In this document: positions 1 to 6,177 of the stretch, in pieces
Position numbering within the stretch: the first letter of the stretch is position 1
How the letters are laid out: every line of letters begins with the position of its first letter
DNA from: Thermoplasmata archaeon
GTDB lineage: Archaea > Thermoplasmatota > Thermoplasmata > Lutacidiplasmatales > UBA184
Assembly (NCBI GenBank): GCA_030039995.1
Contig: JASHUL010000015.1
Coordinates: 1 to 13,358 of the forward strand
Length of the DNA stretch: 13,358 nt
Direction of reading: 5' to 3'
Made by a program: the position numbers and the translations under genes
The notes under the pieces: model-generated
Told to the model about the DNA's origin: nothing
Databases searched by the model: none
What the model saw: only the letters and a program-made list of their open reading frames with translations

Positions 1-983
1 GGGGCACCGGTAAGTCGGCTCGGGCCCGGGATTGTCGCGGCCAGCGCCCCGGCGAGCGGATAGAGGTCGGGCGAGCGGGTCAGGTCCGCCCGGAACGGCC
101 GGAGCGCCCCTCCCTCCACCGTGGCCCCGTTCCGACCTTCGCGAACTCGCGCACCCGCCGCTCTCAGCACCGCGAGCACCGCCCGGTCGGCCTGAGGCCA
201 GTCGGCCGGAACACCGTTCACGTGCACCCGGCCCGACGTCACCGCCGCGGCCGTCCAGAGATAGGCGGCCGAGGAGGCGTCGCCCGGAACGGCGAATCGG
301 CGCCCCCGGTAGGTCTGGCCGCCGGGAAGCGCGAAACGTCGGCCCCGACGCCGGTAGTGGATGCGATGGTGGTCGAGGACCCGAAGCGTCGCGTCGATGT
401 AGGGCGCGGAAACGATCGGCCCGACGAGGTCGATCCGGGATGCTTCGCGGAGCGTCGGCAGGGTGAGCAGGAGGGCCGAGGCGAATTGAGAACTCTGCGA
501 TGCATCGAGGGCGACGGCGCCTCCCCGGATCGGACCCTGGACCGTCGCCGGGAGCCCGCGGCCGACGCGCAGCGTGCGGCAGGTCGCACCCAAGGCCCCC
601 AGCGCCCGGAACAACTCCGTGATCGGGCGATGCGGGAGCCGGCCGGTACCGGTGAGTCGAACCGAGCGGCCGGACCGCGCGGCGAGCGGCGCGATCAACC
701 TCAGCGTGGTCCCCGACTGCCTACAGTCGATCGTCACCGCGCGGGCCGTCCCTCTCGCGCGCGGTCGCACCACCCAGCGATCGCTTCCGGTCCGAACCGT
801 GGAGCCGAGTTGCTGGATCGCCCGGACGGTGGCGCTGGTGTCGTCGGAAACGAGGGGTCGAACGATCTCGTACTCGCGTTCGGCGAGGTGCGCCGCGATC
901 AGCGCCCGGTGGGTGTAGCTCTTCGACGGGGGAGCCACCGCGACGCCCCGCACTTCGCCCGGCACCACGCGACGGACGGTCAC
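1..983 (-). CDS. aroA: EPSP synthase (3-phosphoshikimate 1-carboxyvinyltransferase), C-terminus cut by window edge
   Basis: Transfers the enolpyruvyl group of PEP to shikimate 3-phosphate, the sixth step toward chorismate. The reading frame is open for 327 codons; the family is usually about 420-430 residues, so roughly the last 100 are missing. Visible motifs are PPSKSYTHRALI (residues 18-29, with the substrate-binding SKS), SGTTLR (90-95), HRP (118-120, the conserved arginine of the RP motif), QSSQFASALL (163-172) and SPDLYPLAG (304-312, with the catalytic-aspartate position D306). The motif usually written GNSGT reads RQSGT here (88-92). The start is GTG at 983, supported by GGGAGG 5-6 nt upstream, and it overlaps the shikimate kinase stop in GTGA, which suggests translational coupling. 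It is the last gene of the visible operon. Family assignment is secure; activity cannot be judged without the C-terminal PEP-binding arginine and lysine. Confidence 0.95.
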   Translation of the reverse strand, partial: MTVRRVVPGEVRGVAVAPPSKSYTHRALIAAHLAEREYEIVRPLVSDDTSATVRAIQQLGSTVRTGSDRWVVRPRARGTARAVTIDCRQSGTTLRLIAPLAARSGRSVRLTGTGRLPHRPITELFRALGALGATCRTLRVGRGLPATVQGPIRGGAVALDASQSSQFASALLLTLPTLREASRIDLVGPIVSAPYIDATLRVLDHHRIHYRRRGRRFALPGGQTYRGRRFAVPGDASSAAYLWTAAAVTSGRVHVNGVPADWPQADRAVLAVLRAAGARVREGRNGATVEGGALRPFRADLTRSPDLYPLAGALAATIPGPSRLTGA

Positions 984-1858
984 GTCGCCCTCCCGGCGGC
1001 CCGAGCGGCGGGGCGCGCGAACGGCGCCGTCAAAACCTCTCCCAACGACTCGGGGAAGGTGGCGGCGACCGCACGCAAGCTCGCGGTCGGAGCGACCGCG
1101 GCGAGGGCCGGCCCCATGCCGCTGACTCCCGAGGCGACGGCTCCCCGTCGTTGCAACTCGCTGTGCAACGTCGCGTAGTCGTACCCCACGACCTGCTCGA
1201 CGATCCCCGTGTTCGCGCGCATGGCGGAGGCCCAATCCCGGCGGAGGGCAGCCTCGACCGCGATTCGGCCGGATTCCGAGTAACGGGCGAACGCGGTCGC
1301 CCACTCCGGAGACGGACGGTGCGTCGATCGAGGCACGAGCAGCGCGACTCCAAGGTCGGCGGGTAGGTCGTAGGCCGCGAGGACGGACCCGGAGCGATTG
1401 TCGGTGACGACGACCCCGTGCGAAAGACCCGCGAGCGCATCGTCCAGAGCCCCGGTCGCGCTTACCCCCGCCGCCTTCGACGCCTCCGCGGAGAGGAGCG
1501 CCACCTCGAGCGGCGGCGGAGCGGCGTCGGTCGCCTGCGCCACCGCCCCGATCAGCGCGGAGCTCACCGCGCTCGAGCTCTTGAGACCTCGACCCGTCGG
1601 AATCTCGCAGGTCAAGGCGACGCTCGCTGTCCCCGCACTGCCGGGAGCATAGCGGTTCAGCGCCGCCTCCAGCGAGGCGATGACGAGGGGCGTTCGAGCT
1701 TCCGGAGCGAGCTGCACGTCCCACCGGCCCCGCGAGCCGGCCGGATGGAGCTCGATCTCGGCGCGAGCGCGGAGGTCGATCCCGATCGCGGCTCCGACCC
1801 CGGTCGGAAGCGCGTTCACGACCGTGATCGCCGCGGTCGCCTCCCTTACGCCGCGCAC
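980..1858 (-). CDS. aroK: Archaeal-type (GHMP superfamily) shikimate kinase
   Basis: Phosphorylates shikimate to shikimate 3-phosphate with ATP. At 292 residues it is the GHMP-fold archaeal enzyme, not the P-loop bacterial AroK. The N-terminus (EATAAITVVNALPTG...GAAIGIDL) matches the family start, the ATP loop reads PTGRGLKSSSAVSSA (87-101), and the C-terminal GHMP motif is SGVSGMGPALAAV (243-255). The GTG start at 1858 is chosen because GGGAGG lies 4-5 nt upstream and the reading puts the conserved N-terminal segment directly after the start; a later GTG would remove it. This start lies inside the end of the upstream dehydroquinase/dehydrogenase gene (13-nt overlap). The stop overlaps the EPSP synthase start by 4 nt. 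Clearly the middle of a polycistronic shikimate operon. Confidence 0.93.
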   Translation of the reverse strand: MRGVREATAAITVVNALPTGVGAAIGIDLRARAEIELHPAGSRGRWDVQLAPEARTPLVIASLEAALNRYAPGSAGTASVALTCEIPTGRGLKSSSAVSSALIGAVAQATDAAPPPLEVALLSAEASKAAGVSATGALDDALAGLSHGVVVTDNRSGSVLAAYDLPADLGVALLVPRSTHRPSPEWATAFARYSESGRIAVEAALRRDWASAMRANTGIVEQVVGYDYATLHSELQRRGAVASGVSGMGPALAAVAPTASLRAVAATFPESLGEVLTAPFARPAARAAGRAT

Positions 1859-3351
1859 GGACCCTCCCGAACCGTCGCCTCGACCTCGTCGTCCTCGGGT
1901 TCGACCCCCCACCACAGCGCGAAGCTCGCGGCCGCCTGGTATACCAGGAGTCGCCAACCGTCCTCGTACTCGGCGCCCCGAGACTCGGCCGCCCGCCGAA
2001 CGACGTCGTCGTCCGGGGAGTACACCCAGTCCAAGAGCACCGTACCGGGGCCGACCACGCTCTCGACCGGGAGCGCGAGCGGGTCCGCTCCCGACCGACC
2101 GACGTCGGTCGCATGCACGACCATCGGGAACGGACGGAGCTCGGTGGGCGACAGGATCCGGGCCCCAAACCGGTCCGCCAGGGCACTCGCCTTCGCGGGC
2201 GAGCGCGCCAGGACGGACGCGCGGGTACCGAGTTCCCGGGCGGCGGCGAGCGTGGCCGCCGCGGACCCGCCCGCGCCGAGCACGAGCAACTCCCGCCCGT
2301 CCCAAGGACCGACGGCACGGATCTCCCCGAGGCGGCGCAGCGCCGCCGCGAGGTCGGTGTTCTCCGCCTCGACCTCGTCGTCCCGGAACGTGAGACAGTT
2401 CGCGGCTCCACAGATTTCGGCGCCCTTTCCGACTCGGGTCGCGGAAGCGAGCGCCGTCGTCTTCCACGGATGCGTGACGTTCGCGCCGCGAAGACCACCC
2501 TCCGCCAACGGCTCGAGCGACTCGACGAACTCCGGCTCCGAGCCGATCTCGAGAGCGACGTACAAGCCGTGACGCTGGAGGCGGCGCATCCACCGCGAGT
2601 GGAGGTAGGGGCTCTGCGAGTGACCGACCGGCCGGCCGAGCAACGCGAAGATCGGCCGGCCGGGGTCCGAGTCGAAGAACCATCGCAGCCGGTCGACCGG
2701 TATCTGGCTCGGTTCGACCGGCGGGGCTCCCGGACCCGGCGCGGGTCGCGCCGGGCCGGCGTACACCATCGGATACCGTCGGCGCAGCGACCAGGCACGG
2801 AGCAACGGGCCCGACGCTCCGGTCGTCAACAGCACGGTGGACTCCGTCCCGACCGCATCGACCGCCGGCAGGATCTCCTCGAGCAGTCGGCCGACCGATG
2901 CGGGGAGGACGATCTTTCGGACCGCGCCGAGCGGGAGCGGCCGTCGCATCCGGCCCACGAGGTCCTCGGGGGAAGTATCGGCCGGAAGATGCGACGAGAG
3001 GACGAGCAGGAACGACCGATCCGCCGGAAGTTCCGAGGTGAGCGCGAGGTCCCGATCCTCTTCGAGGTCCAGCCATCGGATCGGGAGTCGAGCCAGGTCG
3101 CGGAGGCGGGGAATGCGATTCTCGGCCGAGTCCGGCCCCTCGCCCCCCTCGGCGCGGGAACGGACGGTCGCCATCACCGGCACCGGGGACGGGAACAGCT
3201 CGGCGGCCCGGTGCTGCTCGGCCTCCGACCACCGGTCGAGCCGGAACTCCACGATGTCCGCGCCCGCTCGTTGCGCCTCGGCGACTTCCGCACGCACGGT
3301 GGCGACGTCCCGGCCCGGGAGGGTCACGACCATCCGGGGTGCCCCGGGCAT
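1846..3351 (-). CDS. aroDE: Bifunctional type I 3-dehydroquinate dehydratase / shikimate dehydrogenase
   Basis: One 501-residue protein carries two consecutive steps, 3-dehydroquinate to 3-dehydroshikimate to shikimate. Residues about 5-222 are a type I dehydroquinase: VEFRLDR (34-40), TVRSRAEGG (62-70), a histidine in SSHLP (H121), the Schiff-base lysine in RKIVLP (K146) and SQIPVDRLR (215-223). Residues about 234-490 are AroE: GRPVGHSQSP (239-248, shikimate-binding serines), NVTHPWK with catalytic K297, GAANCL (315-320), ENTD with catalytic D333, the nucleotide loop GAGGSAAATL (359-368) and YQAAASFALWWG near the end. No frame break separates the halves; a proline-rich stretch (about 200-215) precedes the junction. 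Start ATG at 3351 overlaps the upstream stop as TGATG, with GAGGAG upstream. The domain order is the same as in the plant and chlamydial fusions. Confidence 0.94.
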   Translation of the reverse strand: MPGAPRMVVTLPGRDVATVRAEVAEAQRAGADIVEFRLDRWSEAEQHRAAELFPSPVPVMATVRSRAEGGEGPDSAENRIPRLRDLARLPIRWLDLEEDRDLALTSELPADRSFLLVLSSHLPADTSPEDLVGRMRRPLPLGAVRKIVLPASVGRLLEEILPAVDAVGTESTVLLTTGASGPLLRAWSLRRRYPMVYAGPARPAPGPGAPPVEPSQIPVDRLRWFFDSDPGRPIFALLGRPVGHSQSPYLHSRWMRRLQRHGLYVALEIGSEPEFVESLEPLAEGGLRGANVTHPWKTTALASATRVGKGAEICGAANCLTFRDDEVEAENTDLAAALRRLGEIRAVGPWDGRELLVLGAGGSAAATLAAARELGTRASVLARSPAKASALADRFGARILSPTELRPFPMVVHATDVGRSGADPLALPVESVVGPGTVLLDWVYSPDDDVVRRAAESRGAEYEDGWRLLVYQAAASFALWWGVEPEDDEVEATVREGPCAA

Positions 3352-4382
3352 CAGCGCTCCTCGATGGTCTCATTCACGGCATGCCCGAGGTGACGGGCCG
3401 GAGGAAGGCGAACGGCGTGGACCTGTGCGCCCGGACGGACGTCGGTCGACGGCACCCGGCCGGCGGCCGTCGAGAGCCGGACCGTCTCTGCTTCCTGCAC
3501 GAAGATCGTCCGGAGGGTTCCGCCGTCATCGGCGGTCACCATGACGAGCGGGCGACGCTCGATCTTGACCCGTCCGACGCGGGCCGTCCGGGTCTCGGCG
3601 CCCGGACGCGCGACGAGCACTGCGTCCCCGGGGGCGAGCTCCGCCAGGTACCGGGTCGAGCCGTCGGCGAGCAGTACGTAGGAGTGAGCCGCGCCGGCGT
3701 TCACTCGGAACGGTCGGGGGCGGCTGAACTTCGACCCGACCGCCTCGCTCGCGACGTGGAAGAGGAACGCCGCCGCGCTCCCGACGAGGAGCCCCTCGTC
3801 CGGACGGAGGAGGGAGGTCGTGTCGACCAGCACCCGATCCCCGACGCCGGCGGGAGTGGCCGCGACGATCGGCGCGGTCACCCACTCCAGCCGCGTCACG
3901 GCCGGACCTTCAACGAGCGCCTCCAGCAGGTCGACCTCCTCCGGAGTTGCGACCTCCACGAACACGCGGTCGGCGCCGTGTTCGAGGGCCCCGAGCGCGC
4001 CGGGCACCTCCCCGGGGCCTCGGGCCATCACCCAGAGGGCGAACCGTCGGTCCCGCACCGCGATCGCGTTCTCGAGCGGGATGACCCGGTCGCCCGTCCA
4101 CTCGATCGCGAGCACCCCGGCGGCCGGAGCCTCCCGCAGCGCCCGCTCGAGTTGCTCCGCGTTCGCTACTCGGACCGGCGCGACGTCCCCGCCGCCGGGT
4201 ACGGCCGACCGGAGTCGGCCTTCGACGATACGGTCGACCTGCTCTCCCGGGCCCGGCGCGAGCGGCGGGTCGTCCCGGTCGAGGAAGCGGGCGAACCCCC
4301 GCTGACGCGCCCGTTCGATCACCGCGGACCGAACGGGCCCGCTCCCCCGCGGGAGTGCGATCGTCACTCGGTCGCGCGTCAC
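3351..4382 (-). CDS. aroB': 3-dehydroquinate synthase II (archaeal, MJ1249-type)
   Basis: Oxidative deamination and cyclisation of 2-amino-3,7-dideoxy-D-threo-hept-6-ulosonate to 3-dehydroquinate, the second step of the alternative archaeal route that avoids DAHP. The 343-residue product has the family signatures EWTGDRVIPLENAIA (94-108) and the long conserved block GDRVLVDTTSLL / EGLLVGSAAAFLFHVASEA / RPFRVNAGAAHSYV (about 171-227). The same frame is open up to 4502, but that extension would run inside the preceding gene. GTG at 4382 is preferred: it has GGGAG 7 nt upstream, lies 13 nt after the upstream stop, and gives the usual family length. A second GTG at 4367 is possible. It follows ADH synthase directly, and the two enzymes act in sequence. 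Confidence 0.93.
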   Translation of the reverse strand: MTRDRVTIALPRGSGPVRSAVIERARQRGFARFLDRDDPPLAPGPGEQVDRIVEGRLRSAVPGGGDVAPVRVANAEQLERALREAPAAGVLAIEWTGDRVIPLENAIAVRDRRFALWVMARGPGEVPGALGALEHGADRVFVEVATPEEVDLLEALVEGPAVTRLEWVTAPIVAATPAGVGDRVLVDTTSLLRPDEGLLVGSAAAFLFHVASEAVGSKFSRPRPFRVNAGAAHSYVLLADGSTRYLAELAPGDAVLVARPGAETRTARVGRVKIERRPLVMVTADDGGTLRTIFVQEAETVRLSTAAGRVPSTDVRPGAQVHAVRLPPARHLGHAVNETIEER

Positions 4383-4395
4383 CGACCGGCTCCCG

Positions 4396-5145
4396 TCACG
4401 CCCCGTGCAGTAGGGTCGCGATACGGCGCGCGAGCGGTCCGACCGGGGTCCGCTGAAACAGGTTCCGGCCGATGCAGATGCCGGCGGCCCCAGCACGGAC
4501 ACTCTCCTCGACCAGCCGAAGAAACTCCGCCTCGTCGTCGAGCCGAACGCCGCCGCCGATCAGGACCGGCACCGGCGTCGTCCGGCACAGCTTGCGGAAC
4601 TCCTCGGTCGAGCCGGGATAGCTCGTCTTGACGATGTCTGCGCCGAGGTCGGCCGCCGCGCGGGCGGCGTGGCGCAGCTCGTCCGGCGAGCCCCCACCGG
4701 TTTTCTTCACATACGCCATGCAGAGCAGCGGCAGCCCGAGCTGGCGGCACTGGTCGGACGCCGTCCCGAGGTCCGTCAGCATATCGCCTTCCTCCGCCAC
4801 TCCGAAATTCACCTGGACCGAGAGGAGGTCCGCCCCGAGGCCGACCGCCTCGGCGGCCGAACCCACGAGCCGTTTGTGCTGGGAGGTGGTTCCGAGGCTC
4901 GTGGACGCCGAGACGTGGACCCCCAGGAGCGTCGACGGGCCGAGCACGGGGGCGAGCTCCCGCACCGCGCCCTTCGTGACGATCAGAAGGTCGACGCCGC
5001 CGTCCACCAGCTCGCGCGCGAGCGGAGCGAGCTCTTCGAGGCCGTCGATCGGACCCATCGAGAGCGCGTGGTCGAGCGGCACCGAGAACAGCCGCCGCTC
5101 GGGGGTCGGGAACAGTCGGCGCAGCCGGATCGTTTTTCCGTACAT
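4396..5145 (-). CDS. aroA': 2-amino-3,7-dideoxy-D-threo-hept-6-ulosonate synthase (class I aldolase-like, MJ0400-type)
   Basis: Performs the transaldolase-type condensation that starts the archaeal aromatic pathway, from a 6-deoxy-5-ketofructose phosphate donor and aspartate semialdehyde. The protein has 249 residues with a TIM-barrel aldolase pattern: PLDHALSMGP (23-32, with acidic D25), an active-site tyrosine in CMAYVKKTG (Y145), the Schiff-base lysine in DIVKTSYPGS (K173) and phosphate-binding loops IGGGV (196-200) and CIGRNLFQR (214-222). These match D33, Y153 and K184 of MJ0400 in order and approximate spacing. A class I fructose-bisphosphate aldolase is the alternative, but placement directly before 3-dehydroquinate synthase II decides for ADH synthase. 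The ATG at 5145 has a very strong Shine-Dalgarno, AAGGAGG, within 12 nt upstream. It is the first gene of the shikimate operon. Confidence 0.9.
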   Translation of the reverse strand: MYGKTIRLRRLFPTPERRLFSVPLDHALSMGPIDGLEELAPLARELVDGGVDLLIVTKGAVRELAPVLGPSTLLGVHVSASTSLGTTSQHKRLVGSAAEAVGLGADLLSVQVNFGVAEEGDMLTDLGTASDQCRQLGLPLLCMAYVKKTGGGSPDELRHAARAAADLGADIVKTSYPGSTEEFRKLCRTTPVPVLIGGGVRLDDEAEFLRLVEESVRAGAAGICIGRNLFQRTPVGPLARRIATLLHGA

Positions 5146-5175
5146 CGGTATCCTCCTTCGTTCTTCGTTCGAAGG
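5146..5175 (-). promoter_or_regulatory. Strong Shine-Dalgarno partly inside an inverted repeat, before the shikimate operon
   Basis: Reading the minus strand, CCTTCG (5175-5170), a 9-nt loop, then CGAAGG (5160-5155) form a perfect 6-bp inverted repeat. The right arm supplies the first bases of the AAGGAGG Shine-Dalgarno (5158-5152), which ends 6 nt before the ATG at 5145. In RNA the hairpin could mask the ribosome site. The repeat and Shine-Dalgarno are directly visible; the regulatory role is inference. This is the only first-in-operon gene in the window with such a strong ribosome site. Confidence 0.5.
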
Positions 5176-5243
5176 GAGGCGGCCGAGGAGCGACGACCCG
5201 GAGACGTGCGGAGCACGTCGGGGGCGCCCTCCCGGCGCCTCCC
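5174..5243 (-). other. Nested inverted repeats in the 195-bp gap upstream of ADH synthase
   Basis: The gap 5146-5340 holds no convincing gene or tRNA. It contains a 7-bp perfect hairpin with a 3-nt loop (GACGTGC 5203-5209, GCACGTC 5213-5219), enclosed by an 8-bp pair (GGGAGGCG 5174-5181, CGCCTCCC 5236-5243). The outer repeat shares its first two bases with the Shine-Dalgarno hairpin, so the two folds could compete. It could be a transcript leader, a 3' structure for the upstream diiron-protein gene, or chance in very GC-rich DNA. Confidence 0.35.
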
Positions 5244-5340
5244 GTTCACCAGAGCCAGGTCGCGGCAGCCGTTCGGCCCGAGCCGTTTCGGTCGATACGG
5301 CCGGGAAACGCTGCCATCCGAACCCGGAACCCGCCCCCTG

Positions 5341-5349
5341 CTATTTATG
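5341..5349 (-). promoter_or_regulatory. Possible TATA box for the shikimate operon
   Basis: CATAAATAG on the minus strand is the only clearly AT-rich, TATA-like string upstream of ADH synthase. It overlaps the stop codon of the diiron-protein gene. Start of transcription about 25 nt downstream would give a leader of about 175 nt that includes the inverted repeats at 5155-5243. Because the string also encodes the last residues and the stop of a real gene, it may be coincidental, and the shikimate genes could instead be read through from the gene upstream. Confidence 0.3.
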
Positions 5350-6090
5350 CTTGCCCGACGGCGCGGGTTTCGCCGGCGGCGCCGCCTGGGCGAGCACCCC
5401 GTCGACGAGCAGCGCGTGGATGGAGAAGCCGCGCAGCATCTGGTCCCACATCTGCTTCCGGACTGCGGGAGAGTTCGCGAAACCGGCGACGATCTGTCCG
5501 ATCCACTCGCTGTGTTCGACGTCCGCGGTCACGTGCAACCGGTAGTACTCGAGGTGGTCCTCGTCCACCCCGTAGTGCGTTCGGAACGCCGGAAGCAGCC
5601 GGGCGCACAGCTCCACGTTCGGGGGCTCGGACGACCCCGCCGCCGAGACGTAGAACGTGTTGATCCGGTTGGTGTAGAGGAAGTCGTCGATCGCTACCAT
5701 CGTGCTCGGAAGGAGCGGGGCGGACTGGACGTCCGCCCGCGGCACGCCGAGTCCCTCGCAGAACCTCAGCCACAGCTCCGGATGGCCGGGCTCCTTTCCC
5801 TTCGGGTCCCCGGCCTCCTCCACGAGCTGGTCGAGGATCATCCGGCGATACCGGTCGTTCGACGGCTCCCAAGAGCAGTTCGAGAACCGCTCCGCCATCG
5901 CGATCGGAACGGACGCGAGCCACGGGTAGAACTGCTTCGCCCACGCCTGGACGAGCGGTCGGGGGACCTCGCCCCGCTCGAGGCGGGCGAAGAACGGGTG
6001 GATCTTGAACGGATGGTTCGCCATCTTGTACTTCGTCAGCTCGTCCCGGAACTTCTCGCCCTCGAACCGGTCCCACGGCGCGTCCGACAT
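5341..6090 (-). CDS. Heme-oxygenase-like diiron protein (CADD / iron-containing redox enzyme / TenA-PqqC fold)
   Basis: A 249-residue soluble, probably all-helical protein. Its N-terminal half has the family pattern HPFFARLERGEVP (31-43), KQFYPW (52... to 57) and FSNC (69-72). A full set of diiron ligand positions is present: E91 or E92, H103 in GHPELWLRF, E155 in SSEPPN, and H186-x3-D190-x2-H193 in HVTADVEH. Spacing after H103 matches my recollection of chlamydial CADD ligands (E81, H88, E142, H174, D178, H181) within one or two residues, with about four extra residues between the first two. CADD makes p-aminobenzoate by sacrificing its own Tyr and Lys; the region after E155, where that Lys would lie, has Arg but no Lys, so this chemistry is doubtful. 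Other members oxidise fatty acids or amino acids. The ATG at 6090 lies about 25 nt from a TATA-like box, so the mRNA is probably leaderless. The substrate is unknown. Confidence 0.8.
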   Translation of the reverse strand: MSDAPWDRFEGEKFRDELTKYKMANHPFKIHPFFARLERGEVPRPLVQAWAKQFYPWLASVPIAMAERFSNCSWEPSNDRYRRMILDQLVEEAGDPKGKEPGHPELWLRFCEGLGVPRADVQSAPLLPSTMVAIDDFLYTNRINTFYVSAAGSSEPPNVELCARLLPAFRTHYGVDEDHLEYYRLHVTADVEHSEWIGQIVAGFANSPAVRKQMWDQMLRGFSIHALLVDGVLAQAAPPAKPAPSGKHK

Positions 6091-6111
6091 CGCGCGTTCG
6101 ACCTCGACGCG

Positions 6112-6117
6112 ATATTT
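6112..6117 (-). promoter_or_regulatory. TATA box of the diiron-protein gene
   Basis: The minus strand reads CCAAATATCG, with the AT core centred about 24-25 nt upstream of the ATG at 6090. That distance would place the transcription start at or next to the start codon, as in archaeal leaderless mRNAs; no Shine-Dalgarno is present. Confidence 0.6.
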
Positions 6118-6120
6118 GGA

Positions 6121-6150
6121 CCCCGGGGTTCCGTACGGAACCTCGAGGTT
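6121..6150. promoter_or_regulatory. Three overlapping perfect palindromes between divergent TATA boxes (candidate operator)
   Basis: Three perfect dyads overlap: CCCCGGGG (6121-6128), GGTTCCGTACGGAACC (6127-6142) and AACCTCGAGGTT (6139-6150). Their centres fall at 6124.5, 6134.5 and 6144.5, exactly 10 bp (about one helical turn) apart. The GGTT/AACC half-site recurs in the second and third. The third palindrome runs into the plus-strand TATA box. A dimeric regulator binding on one face of the DNA and controlling both the diiron-protein gene and the CoA transferase operon is the simplest reading. The dyads are seen directly; the role is inferred. Confidence 0.6.
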
Positions 6151-6154
6151 TATC
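6149..6154 (+). promoter_or_regulatory. TATA box of the CoA transferase / acyl-CoA dehydrogenase operon
   Basis: TTTATC, centred about 26-27 nt upstream of the GTG at 6178. The GC-rich stretch between them has no Shine-Dalgarno, so a leaderless mRNA is likely. The left end of the box overlaps the palindrome at 6139-6150. Confidence 0.6.
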
Positions 6155-6177
6155 GCGGCGCGGCCGGCTCGGCGACC

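Noticed and set aside
222..1178. Long plus-strand frames (318 and 114 codons) over EPSP synthase and the kinase
   Set aside because: Arg/Pro/Gly-rich translations with no family motif, lying opposite genes with full catalytic motifs; typical of antisense frames in very GC-rich DNA.
1859..3373. N-terminal 500 codons of the 797-codon minus-strand frame that ends in shikimate kinase
   Set aside because: This part runs in another frame over the dehydroquinase-dehydrogenase gene and is low-complexity; kinase homology starts only at 1858, next to a Shine-Dalgarno. It is not a fusion protein.
5250..5340. Possible tRNA or small RNA in the gap before ADH synthase
   Set aside because: A GTTCGAA string occurs nearby (5167-5173), but no acceptor stem or cloverleaf arms could be fitted; no RNA gene is supported.
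4669..6177. Extension of the CoA transferase frame some 500 codons upstream
   Set aside because: It is antisense to ADH synthase and the diiron gene and has no recognisable domain; the TATA box and homology place the start at 6178.
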